From NCBI GenBank assembly GCA_025963345.1, contig JAOPUS010000051.1, forward strand, positions 1-12,395: 12,395 bases of DNA, written 5' to 3'. Source of the stretch: Blastococcus sp. (GTDB taxonomy: Bacteria > Actinomycetota > Actinomycetes > Mycobacteriales > Geodermatophilaceae). This document shows, one piece after another, positions 6,742-12,395 of this stretch; position 1 is the first letter of the stretch, and every line of letters starts with the position of its first letter. A model generated the notes under the pieces. The model had not been told where the DNA came from. It made no database searches and was given only the letters and a program-made list of their open reading frames with translations. Position numbers and translations under genes: made by a program.

Positions 6742-7497
6742 TCAGTGGTTGAGGATCTTGGACAGGAAGTCCTTGGCGCGGTCCGACGCCGGGTTGGTGA
6801 AGAACGTCTCCGGATCGGCGGACTCGACAATCCGGCCGCCGTCCATGAAGACGACCCGGTTGGCCGCACGGCGGGCGAAGCCCATCTCGTGGGTGACGAC
6901 GATCATCGTCATGCCGTCGCCGGCGAGGCCGATCATCACCTCGAGGACCTCGTTGATCATCTCGGGGTCGAGGGCCGACGTCGGCTCGTCGAACAACATG
7001 ACCTTCGGGTCCATCGCCAGTGCTCGCGCGATGGCTACCCGCTGCTGCTGACCGCCCGACAGCTGGGCCGGGTACTTGTCGGCCTGGGCGCTGACGCCGA
7101 CCCGCTCGAGCAGCTCGCGGGCGTGCTTCTCCGCCTCGGCCTTCGATTTCCCGCGGACCTTGATCGGGCCGAGGGTGACGTTCTCCAGGATCGTCTTGTG
7201 CGCGAAGAGGTTGAAGCTCTGGAACACCATGCCGACGTCACTGCGCAGGCGGGCGAGCTGCTTGCCCTCCTCGGGCAGCTTCTCGCCGTCGATGGCGATC
7301 TCGCCCTTCTGGATCGACTCCAGGCGGTTGATCGTGCGGCAGAGCGTCGACTTCCCCGAACCGGACGGTCCGATGACGACGACGACCTCCCCGCGGGCGA
7401 TCTCCAGGTCGATGTCCTGCAGCACGTGCAGTTCGCCGAACCACTTGTTGACGCCGGACAGGCGGACGAGAGGCTCTCCGTTCGGACTGCTGCTCAC
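6742..7497 (-). CDS. gluA: Glutamate-type ABC transporter ATPase
   Basis: Cytoplasmic ATPase that powers the GluBCD importer. From GTG 7497 it has 251 residues, with Walker A GPSGSGKS at 43-50, Q-loop Gln93 (VFQSFNLF), signature LSGGQQQR at 145-152, Walker B and catalytic Glu (LFDEP, Glu171) and switch His203 (THE). The stretch SGGQQQRVAIARALAMDP is typical of polar amino-acid importers. The frame stays open upstream to a GTG at 7539, adding 14 Pro/Ala-rich residues. I prefer 7497 because the family begins close to VRLSGVNKWFG and a TAGGGT -10-like element sits 7 nt before it, which fits a leaderless transcript. The alternative is not excluded. It is the first gene of the operon and divergent from miaB. 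Confidence 0.95.
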   Translation of the reverse strand: MSSSPNGEPLVRLSGVNKWFGELHVLQDIDLEIARGEVVVVIGPSGSGKSTLCRTINRLESIQKGEIAIDGEKLPEEGKQLARLRSDVGMVFQSFNLFAHKTILENVTLGPIKVRGKSKAEAEKHARELLERVGVSAQADKYPAQLSGGQQQRVAIARALAMDPKVMLFDEPTSALDPEMINEVLEVMIGLAGDGMTMIVVTHEMGFARRAANRVVFMDGGRIVESADPETFFTNPASDRAKDFLSKILNH

Positions 7498-7504
7498 CTT
7501 GGCG

Positions 7505-7510
7505 ACCCTA
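7505..7510 (-). promoter_or_regulatory. Candidate -10 element for leaderless gluA
   Basis: On - the hexamer reads TAGGGT, matching the actinobacterial TANNNT -10 pattern, and lies 7 nt before the GTG at 7497. That spacing would place the transcription start on the start codon. No good -35 is visible 16-19 bp further upstream. It overlaps the AGGG that could instead act as a Shine-Dalgarno, so both readings are possible. Confidence 0.35.
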
Positions 7511-7570
7511 AGGGGGGCGGGAGTCGCGGGGCGGTCCACCCCGTCACGAAGGCGTAACGGATCCGCCCGG

Positions 7571-7589
7571 GACCGGATAGTTCCCGGTC
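7571..7589. promoter_or_regulatory. Operator-like dyad GACCGG-N7-CCGGTC
   Basis: A perfect 6-bp inverted repeat (7571-7576 and 7584-7589) separated by ATAGTTC lies in the divergent gluA/miaB region, about 75 bp upstream of the preferred gluA start. The position and symmetry suit a dimeric regulator. No known binding site is recognised, and short GC dyads arise by chance in such DNA. Confidence 0.3.
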
Positions 7590-7630
7590 AGGGCAACGGT
7601 TCGACAACAGGTGGTGGAGCGGTGCGTCCG

Positions 7631-7732
7631 CTATCGGTGTGCGACGGAGAAGTCATCGCCGGGCCGGCACTCGAGGACGTCGCAGATCGCGGTGAGGGTG
7701 GAGAACCGCACCGGGTCGTACTCTCGCTGCTG
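7631..7732 (-). pseudogene. 3' remnant of an XRE/Cro-type regulator gene
   Basis: On - this 33-codon segment ends at TAG 7633-7631 and encodes a peptide containing RFSTLTAICDVLECRPGD. That resembles the end of small Cro/C1-type helix-turn-helix proteins of the YozG-like kind, where VRFSTLEAIC..L.C.PGD is typical. About 30 of 33 codons end in G or C, so the codon bias is intact. Reading further upstream on - the frame runs into DNA that is miaB on +, and the translation there has no helix-turn-helix character, so the N-terminal half is missing. The break lies within a few bases of the miaB start at 7735. I infer a deletion or rearrangement that joined miaB to the truncated gene. No start codon for a functional product is apparent. 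Confidence 0.6.
7719..7724 (+). promoter_or_regulatory. Candidate -10 element for miaB
   Basis: TACTCT fits TANNNT and lies 10 nt before the miaB ATG. A start site 6 to 8 nt downstream would leave a leader of only 2 to 4 nt. No Shine-Dalgarno precedes the ATG, consistent with near-leaderless translation. A weak GTGGAG sits at about the -35 distance. The element lies within the regulator remnant. Confidence 0.35.
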
Positions 7733-7734
7733 AC

Positions 7735-9186
7735 ATGAGCAGCTTCCCCGCGGCCCCGGCGCGCACGTATCGGGTGCGCACCTACGGGTGCCAGATGAAC
7801 GTGCACGACTCCGAGCGCCTGTCCGGCCTCCTGGAGCAAGCCGGCTACATCGCTGCACCGGAGGGGGACGACGCCGACATCGTTGTCCTCAACACCTGTG
7901 CGGTGCGGGAGAACGCAGACAACCGGCTCTACGGCAACCTCGGCCACCTGCGCCCGGTCAAGGACGCCCACCCCGGCATGCAGATCGCCGTCGGCGGCTG
8001 CCTCGCGCAGAAGGACCGCGGGGAGATCGTCCGCCGCGCACCGTGGGTCGACGTCGTCTTCGGGACGCACAACGTCGGCTCGCTGCCTGCCCTGCTCGAC
8101 CGTGCCCGGCACAACGCCGAGGCGCAGGTGGAGATCGTCGAGTCCCTCGAGGTCTTCCCCTCGACCCTGCCGGCCAAGCGCGACTCCGCCTACTCCGGCT
8201 GGGTCTCGATCAGCGTCGGGTGCAACAACACCTGCACGTTCTGCATCGTCCCGTCGCTGCGCGGCACGGAGAAGGACCGCCGTCCCGGCGAGATCCTGGC
8301 CGAGGTGCAGGCACTGGTCGACCAGGGCGTGCTCGAGGTGACCCTGCTGGGTCAGAACGTGAACGCCTACGGCGTCGAGTTCCGCGACCGCGGCGCCTTC
8401 GCCGACCTGCTTCGTGCGGCAGGCCGCATCGACGGACTCGAGCGGGTGCGGTTCACCAGCCCGCATCCCCGGGAGTTCACCGACGACGTCATCGCCGCGA
8501 TGGCCGAGACGCCGGCGGTGTGCCACCAGTTGCACATGCCGCTGCAGTCGGGGTCCGACGACGTGCTGCGCCGGATGCGCCGCGGCTACCGGCAGGAGCG
8601 CTACCTCGGGATCATCGACCGCGTCCGGGCAGCGATGCCCGATGCGGCGATCACCACCGACATCATCGTCGGCTTCCCCGGCGAGACCGAAGCGGACTTC
8701 CAGCAGACCCTCGACGTCGTGCGCCAGGCGCGGTTCGCCAGCGCCTTCACCTTCCAGTACTCCAAGCGCCCCGGGACCCCGGCCGCGGAGATGGACGGGC
8801 AACTGCCCAAGGACGTCGTCCAGGAGCGCTATCTCCGGCTGACCGCACTGCAGGACGAGATCAGCTGGGCGGAGAACCAGGCGCTCGTCGGCCGGCAGGT
8901 CGAACTGCTGGTGGCCGCGGGCGAGGGCAGCAAGGACGCGGCCACCGGTCGGCTGTCGGGCCGTGCCCGCGACGGCCGGCTCGTGCACTTCACCGCGGCG
9001 GACGGCGTTCGTCCCGGTGACGTCGTCGAGACGGTCGTGACCGCCGCCAAGCCGCACTTCCTCGTCGCCGACGGCGCGCTGCTCACGCACCGCCGCACCC
9101 GTGCGGGCGACGCGACCGAGGCCGGCACGCGCCCGTCGACCCCCGGGATCCTGCTCGGCATGCCGCGGATCGGCGCCCCGGCGTAA
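7735..9186 (+). CDS. miaB: tRNA-2-methylthio-N6-isopentenyladenosine synthase MiaB
   Basis: Radical-SAM methylthiotransferase that adds a methylthio group to isopentenylated A37 of tRNAs reading UNN codons. The 483-residue protein has the N-terminal cluster domain with Cys19 (RTYGCQMNVHDSERL), Cys55 (LNTCAVRENA) and Cys89 (GGCLAQK). The radical-SAM CxxxCxxC motif is at 163-170 (GCNNTCTFC). Further conserved blocks are LRGTEKDRRPGEI, VTLLGQNVNAYG, RFTSPHPREF, HMPLQSGSDDVLRRMRRGY, DIIVGFPGET and FQYSKRPGTPAA. A C-terminal TRAM RNA-binding domain follows at about 385-450. All cluster ligands are present. The Arg/Thr-rich tail of about 30 residues is unremarkable. ATG 7735 has no ribosome-binding site. 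Its substrate is the product of MiaA, encoded about 2.4 kb downstream. The TAA stop sits in a hairpin loop at the junction with the convergent gene. Confidence 0.98.
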   Translation: MSSFPAAPARTYRVRTYGCQMNVHDSERLSGLLEQAGYIAAPEGDDADIVVLNTCAVRENADNRLYGNLGHLRPVKDAHPGMQIAVGGCLAQKDRGEIVRRAPWVDVVFGTHNVGSLPALLDRARHNAEAQVEIVESLEVFPSTLPAKRDSAYSGWVSISVGCNNTCTFCIVPSLRGTEKDRRPGEILAEVQALVDQGVLEVTLLGQNVNAYGVEFRDRGAFADLLRAAGRIDGLERVRFTSPHPREFTDDVIAAMAETPAVCHQLHMPLQSGSDDVLRRMRRGYRQERYLGIIDRVRAAMPDAAITTDIIVGFPGETEADFQQTLDVVRQARFASAFTFQYSKRPGTPAAEMDGQLPKDVVQERYLRLTALQDEISWAENQALVGRQVELLVAAGEGSKDAATGRLSGRARDGRLVHFTAADGVRPGDVVETVVTAAKPHFLVADGALLTHRRTRAGDATEAGTRPSTPGILLGMPRIGAPA

Positions 9187-9204
9187 GCCGGGGGGTCAGC
9201 GCCG
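9171..9204. terminator. Nested hairpin terminator between miaB and the DUF349 gene
   Basis: CCCCGGC (9176-9182) and GCCGGGG (9187-9193) enclose GTAA, whose last three bases are the miaB stop; on + the RNA loop is a GNRA tetraloop. An outer stem, CGGCGC (9171-9176) with GCGCCG (9199-9204), stacks around it, leaving an unpaired run near 9193-9198 that includes the complement of the DUF349 gene stop. Only 9 bp separate the two stops, so the structure probably serves both strands. Confidence 0.6.
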
Positions 9205-10827
9205 GGAGGCGGACTTCTCGGCCTCGGCCAGCCACTCACGCCGGGTGGCGAGGTTGGCCTGCGCCTCCTCGATCCGCCGCTTGTCACCGGCGGCCTCGGC
9301 CTTGGCCAACTGCTCCTCGGCCTTGGTGACGGCGGCACGCAGGGAGGTCACCATCGGGTTCTCGGGCGCCGTGCGGGCGCGCGAGGTGTCGGTGGCGCCG
9401 CGGACCTTCTGCTCCACGGCCTGCATGCGGTCCTCCAGTGAGCGCATGACGCCGCGCGGCACGTGGCCGATCGCGTCGTAGCGCTCCTGGATCTTGCGCA
9501 GCGCGTTCTGGGCGCCGCGCAGATCGGTCGTGGGGTCGAGCTTCTCGGCCTCGGCGAGCAGTTCTTCCTTCTGCTGCTGGTTGGCCTGCTCCTCGCCGGT
9601 GCGCTTCTTGTCCGACTCGGCACGGGCCGCGAAGAAGACGTCCTGCGCCGCGCGGAACTCCTTCCACAGGTCGTCGTCGCCGTCCCGCCCGGTGCGCGGT
9701 ACCGCCTTCCAGCGGTCCATGAGCGACCGCATGGCGGCACTCGTCGGGCCCCAGTCGGTGGAGGTCGCCAGCTTCTGGGCCTCCGTGATGAGGTCCTGCT
9801 TGGCCTGACGGGCCTCCCCGCGCTGGGCGTCCAGCGAGGCGAAGTGCGCGCCCCGCCGCCGGCCGAAGGCGTCGCGGGCCGCGGCGAACCGGGTCCACAG
9901 CGCCTCGTCGGTCTTGCGGTCGATCCCGCGGATCGTCTTCCACTCCTCGACGATCGCCTTCAGTCGGTCCCCGGCCGCCTTCCACGCCGTCGACTCCGCG
10001 GCGATCTGCTCCGCCTCGACGGCCAGCGCCTCCTTGCGGGCGATCTGCCCGGCGCGGGCGGCGGCCTTCTCGGCCCGGGACTCGGCAGCGGCGGAGTCGG
10101 CCGTGCCGACCATCGCCTGCGCCCGGGCGGCGAGCCCGTCGAGATCGCCGACGGCGGCGGCCGTCGGAATCGACTCGGCGAGGACCTGAGCCTTGTTCTT
10201 GATCTCCCCGGGGTTGCCGGTGTGGGCCTTCAGTCGCGCCTCGAGGAGGGACACCTCGGTGGCGAGGTCGTCGTAGCGGCGTCCGTAATGGGCCAGTCCG
10301 GCGGCCGGCTCCCCGGCCTGCCACGAGCCGACGGCGCGCTCACCGTCGGCGGTGCGCACGTAGACGGTCCCGTCCTCGTCGACCCGGCCCCATGCGGAGG
10401 GGTCGCTCACCTCGGCAGCGGGGACCTCGACGGGGGCAGCGGCAGCGAGCGCGGCGACCGGTGCGGGGGACGGCGCCGGCGGTCGGGGTGCCATGGGGCG
10501 GGGCGCCATCGGCTTCGGCGCGGCCGGCTTCGGGACGACGGACTCCGGGCTGACCTCAGCGGCGGGCTCGGCCGCCGGGTCGGCAGCGGGTTTTGCAGCC
10601 GGCTCCACCGGATCCGCGGTGGGGTCGGCCAGCGCGGCATCGGCGGGGGAGGGTGCGGTCGGGGTGCCCGCGTCGGGCGTGACCGCCTCGGGGGCGACCG
10701 CGTCGGGGATCGCCTCGGGGGTGGCCGTTTCCTCGTTCACCGCCTCCGGGCTGATCGCGTCCTTGTTCTCCACAATCGGCGGAGAGGCCTGCTGCGCCCC
10801 GGAACCGGGGTTGTCCGTGCTCGACAC
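9196..10827 (-). CDS. DUF349 repeat protein with Pro/Ala-rich N-terminus
   Basis: From GTG 10827 the product has 543 residues. Residues about 25-140 are low-complexity Pro/Ala/Glu/Asp with PEA-type repeats and a PKPMAPRPMAPRPPAP run, probably disordered. A conserved segment near 144-200 (WGRVDEDGTVYVRTADGERAVGSW) is followed by helical coiled-coil-like DUF349 repeats, recognisable at about 265-330 (WKTIRGIDRKTDEALWTRFAAARDAF) and 345-408 (DRWKAVPRTGRDGDDDLWKEFRAAQD). A weaker third lies at about 420-490, and the C-terminus is a charged helix. The biochemical role of the family is not settled, so I give no function. The frame is open to 11343 but the extra residues are the antisense of the divergent gene. 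ATG 10851 is an alternative start that leaves only 16 bp to the neighbour's GTG. Confidence 0.88.
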   Translation of the reverse strand: MSSTDNPGSGAQQASPPIVENKDAISPEAVNEETATPEAIPDAVAPEAVTPDAGTPTAPSPADAALADPTADPVEPAAKPAADPAAEPAAEVSPESVVPKPAAPKPMAPRPMAPRPPAPSPAPVAALAAAAPVEVPAAEVSDPSAWGRVDEDGTVYVRTADGERAVGSWQAGEPAAGLAHYGRRYDDLATEVSLLEARLKAHTGNPGEIKNKAQVLAESIPTAAAVGDLDGLAARAQAMVGTADSAAAESRAEKAAARAGQIARKEALAVEAEQIAAESTAWKAAGDRLKAIVEEWKTIRGIDRKTDEALWTRFAAARDAFGRRRGAHFASLDAQRGEARQAKQDLITEAQKLATSTDWGPTSAAMRSLMDRWKAVPRTGRDGDDDLWKEFRAAQDVFFAARAESDKKRTGEEQANQQQKEELLAEAEKLDPTTDLRGAQNALRKIQERYDAIGHVPRGVMRSLEDRMQAVEQKVRGATDTSRARTAPENPMVTSLRAAVTKAEEQLAKAEAAGDKRRIEEAQANLATRREWLAEAEKSASRR

Positions 10828-10840
10828 GTCCGGCAGTGTC
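10823..10840. promoter_or_regulatory. 18-bp palindrome in the 40-bp divergent start region
   Basis: The site has the form GACAC-NN-CCGG-NN-GTGTC, symmetric at 14 of 18 positions. It overlaps the GTG start of the DUF349 gene (10827-10825) and lies 28 bp before the GTG of the divergent LigB-like gene. It could be an operator shared by both genes or a start-codon hairpin in the DUF349 mRNA. No matching regulator is recognised. Confidence 0.35.
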
Positions 10841-10867
10841 CCACGTCGCATCCGGGAGACTGCTGCC

Positions 10868-11593
10868 GTGACTGCCGTTCCCCCAGGGCTGCCGGCGCGG
10901 GATGCCCGCGCGACGGTCGCCGTCGCCTTCTGCCCGTCACCGCCACTCCTCCTCGAGGCCGTCGAGGGCGGGGCGGCGCCCGAGACGGTCGAGTTGCGCC
11001 GGGCGTGCGCCGAGGCGGTCGCGCAGATGCTGGCGACGCGGCCCGAGGTGGTCGTCGTGGTCGGCGACGGAGCGGCTCCCGGCGTCCGCTTCGGGCCCGG
11101 CGACGGCGGTGACCTGCGGGGGTTCGGCGTCGACCTGGAGATCGGGTTCGCGGAGCGGGTGTGGCCGGGCGGGCGCCGCCTGCCCCTCGCGCACACCCTC
11201 GGGGCCCGGCTGCTCGACGAGGCCGGCTTCGCTGGCTCCCGCGTCGGCGTGGGCCCGGCCGACCTCGGCCAGTTGGTCCGGGACGTGCCCGGGGTGCTCG
11301 GCGTCCTCGCCATGGGCGACGGCTCGGCCCGGCGCAGCGTCAAGGCCCCCGGCTACCTGGACGACGCCGCCGACCCGTTCGACGCCTCGGTGGCCGCAGC
11401 CCTGGCCTCCGGTGACGCGGCGGCGCTCGCCGCGCTCGACCCCGGCGAGGGCGAGCGCCTGCTCGCGGCGGGGGTGCCGACGTGGCGGGCGGTCGGTGCG
11501 GCACTCGCCGGCCGCGACGTCACCGCCCACCTCCACCTGGACGCCGCACCGTTCGGGGTCGGCTACCTGGTCGCGGACTGGATCGCTGCGTGA
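10868..11593 (+). CDS. LigB-like (class III extradiol dioxygenase fold) protein
   Basis: A 241-residue protein of the type annotated in actinobacteria as class III extradiol dioxygenase subunit B-like, often found next to miaA. Seen: VAVAFCPSPPLLL (17-29), VVVVVGDGAAPG (61-72), LPLAHTLGARLLDEAG (105-120), GVLAMGDGSARRS and a C-terminal HLHLDAAPFGVGYLVADW (221-238). The family usually carries metal-binding His near the first two blocks, but here those positions read Ser24 and Asp67. The only His residues are 109, 221 and 223, so dioxygenase activity is doubtful. The start GTG 10868 has GGGAG nine bases upstream; the open frame back to 10493 is the antisense of the DUF349 gene. The stop overlaps the miaA start as GTGA, which implies coupled expression. 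Family call is moderate to good; substrate is unknown. Confidence 0.75.
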   Translation: MTAVPPGLPARDARATVAVAFCPSPPLLLEAVEGGAAPETVELRRACAEAVAQMLATRPEVVVVVGDGAAPGVRFGPGDGGDLRGFGVDLEIGFAERVWPGGRRLPLAHTLGARLLDEAGFAGSRVGVGPADLGQLVRDVPGVLGVLAMGDGSARRSVKAPGYLDDAADPFDASVAAALASGDAAALAALDPGEGERLLAAGVPTWRAVGAALAGRDVTAHLHLDAAPFGVGYLVADWIAA

Positions 11594-12395
11594 GTGCGCC
11601 GCCCCCGGTCGTCGCTGTCGTCGGCCCGACCGCCACCGGCAAGACCGCCCTCGCGGTCGCCCTCGCCCAGCGCCTCGGTGGCGAGGTGGTCAACGCCGAC
11701 TCCATGCAGCTGTACCGCGGCATGGACATCGGGACGGCGAAGCCCGACACCACCGAGCGCGGCGGCGTGCCCCATCACCTGCTCGACCTCTGGCAGGTCC
11801 GGCAGCCGGCATCCGTCGCCGAGTACCGGGACCTGGCCCGTGCCGAGATCGACCGGCTGCGGGCCGCCGGGACCGTGCCGCTCCTCGTCGGCGGGTCCGG
11901 CCTGTACGTGCGCGCCGTGCTCGACGAGCTGGACTTCCCGGGCACCGACTCCGCGATCCGGACCCGGCTGGAGGCGGAGCTTGCCGAGGTCGGTCCGGCC
12001 GCGCTGCATGACCGGCTGGCCCGGCTCGACCCCGCCGCCGCGGCCGCGGTGCTGCCCAGCAACGGACGGCGGATCGTGCGCGCCCTGGAGGTCATCGAGC
12101 TGACCGGTGGGCCCTTCCGCGCCCAGCTGCCGGAGCCGCGGCCGCGCTATCCCGCTGTCGTCGTCGGTCTGGACCGCGAGCCGGCCGAGCTCGACCAGCG
12201 GATCGCTCTCCGGGTGGACCGCATGTGGGCGGCGGGCTTCGTCGACGAGGTGGCCGCACTGGCCGCCGACGGCCTGCGCGAAGGGCCCACCGCGTCTCGA
12301 GCGCTCGGCTACGCGCAGGTGCTGGCCCAGCTCGACGGCACGCTCACCGCTGAGCAGGCGCGCGAGCGGACGGTCAGCACGACCCGCCGGTTCGT
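11590..12395 (+). CDS. miaA: tRNA dimethylallyltransferase MiaA, 3'-truncated by window edge
   Basis: Transfers the dimethylallyl (isopentenyl) group from DMAPP to N6 of A37 in tRNAs reading UNN codons, the step before MiaB. From GTG 11590 there are 268 complete codons plus two bases, out of about 305 usual. Seen: the P-loop GPTATGKT at 12-19, the substrate-binding block NADSMQLYRGMDIGTAKP, VPHHLLDLW, LLVGGSGLYVRAVLD, NGRRIVRALEVIELTG, GLDREPAELDQRIALRVDRMW, and ALGYAQVLAQLDG. The frame ends at TTRRF, just before the usual RRQxxWF motif. The GTG overlaps the TGA of the upstream LigB-like gene by 4 bp, so translation is probably coupled; no separate ribosome-binding site is obvious. No stop or frameshift is seen within the visible part. 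Confidence 0.97.
   Translation, partial: MSAPPPVVAVVGPTATGKTALAVALAQRLGGEVVNADSMQLYRGMDIGTAKPDTTERGGVPHHLLDLWQVRQPASVAEYRDLARAEIDRLRAAGTVPLLVGGSGLYVRAVLDELDFPGTDSAIRTRLEAELAEVGPAALHDRLARLDPAAAAAVLPSNGRRIVRALEVIELTGGPFRAQLPEPRPRYPAVVVGLDREPAELDQRIALRVDRMWAAGFVDEVAALAADGLREGPTASRALGYAQVLAQLDGTLTAEQARERTVSTTRRF

Noticed and set aside
5593..7557. 654-codon open frame on + across gluC, gluB and gluA
   Set aside because: It runs antisense to three conserved genes and their spacers, with low-complexity Leu/Asp/Gly/Val composition. It is a codon-bias shadow.
7588..9090. 500-codon open frame on - across miaB
   Set aside because: Antisense of MiaB, whose motifs are unmistakable. Only the separate frame ending at 7631 shows any protein family resemblance.
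10493..10867. 125-residue N-terminal extension of the LigB-like protein
   Set aside because: Gly/Ala/Ser-rich antisense of the DUF349 disordered arm; the start is placed at GTG 10868 with a fair ribosome-binding site.
9463..11112. 549-codon open frame on + across the DUF349 gene
   Set aside because: Gly/Leu/Arg-rich antisense shadow. The - strand product has recognisable DUF349 repeats.
10828..11343. 172-residue N-terminal extension of the DUF349 protein
   Set aside because: It is the antisense of the LigB-like gene; the start is placed at GTG 10827.
1..12395. CRISPR arrays, insertion sequences, tRNA or rRNA genes, phage or defence genes
   Set aside because: No spaced direct repeats, transposase motifs, tRNA cloverleaf or integrase signatures were seen by eye on either strand.

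Overview
The window is about 12.4 kb of very GC-rich DNA (roughly 70% or more) with strong G/C preference at third codon positions. It comes from a high-GC actinobacterium. Gene content, the actinobacterial-style MiaB, GluA and RecA sequences, and frequent GTG starts suggest a Geodermatophilaceae-like organism (Blastococcus, Geodermatophilus or Modestobacter type). That placement is inference from recalled synteny and protein style, not a search.

Layout, left to right. (1) The 3' part of recA (cut by the window edge) followed 8 bp later by recX, both on +. (2) ctaD, the large subunit of an aa3-type cytochrome c oxidase, on -, converging on recX. (3) An unrecognised 165-residue gene on -. (4) A glutamate-type ABC uptake operon on -, transcribed gluA-gluB-gluC-gluD: ATPase, lipoprotein binding protein and two permeases. 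(5) A divergent control region of about 200 bp that also holds the 3' remnant of a small XRE-type regulator gene. (6) miaB on +, converging on a DUF349 repeat protein on -. (7) Divergent from that, a LigB-like (class III extradiol dioxygenase fold) gene whose stop overlaps the start of miaA on +. miaA is cut by the right edge.

How it fits together. RecA and its modulator RecX form the recombination module. MiaA (prenylation of tRNA A37) and MiaB (methylthiolation of the same base) are consecutive enzymes of one tRNA-modification pathway, lying about 2.4 kb apart. GluABCD is a complete uptake system. CtaD is a lone respiratory subunit with no other oxidase gene in view. From memory, recA-recX ... 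gluDCBA ... miaB ... miaA is an old actinobacterial gene order, so ctaD and the unknown gene look like the locally variable additions.

This is mostly a housekeeping region and I see no phage, IS, CRISPR, RNA gene or defence system. The signals most worth a second look are: the truncated XRE regulator abutting miaB; a perfect 15-bp stem between gluB and gluC; hairpins that embed the stop codons at both convergent gene junctions; unusual residues in the DNA-binding loops of RecA; a LigB-like protein that seems to lack metal-ligand histidines; and candidate leaderless promoters and operator-like dyads at the divergent start regions.
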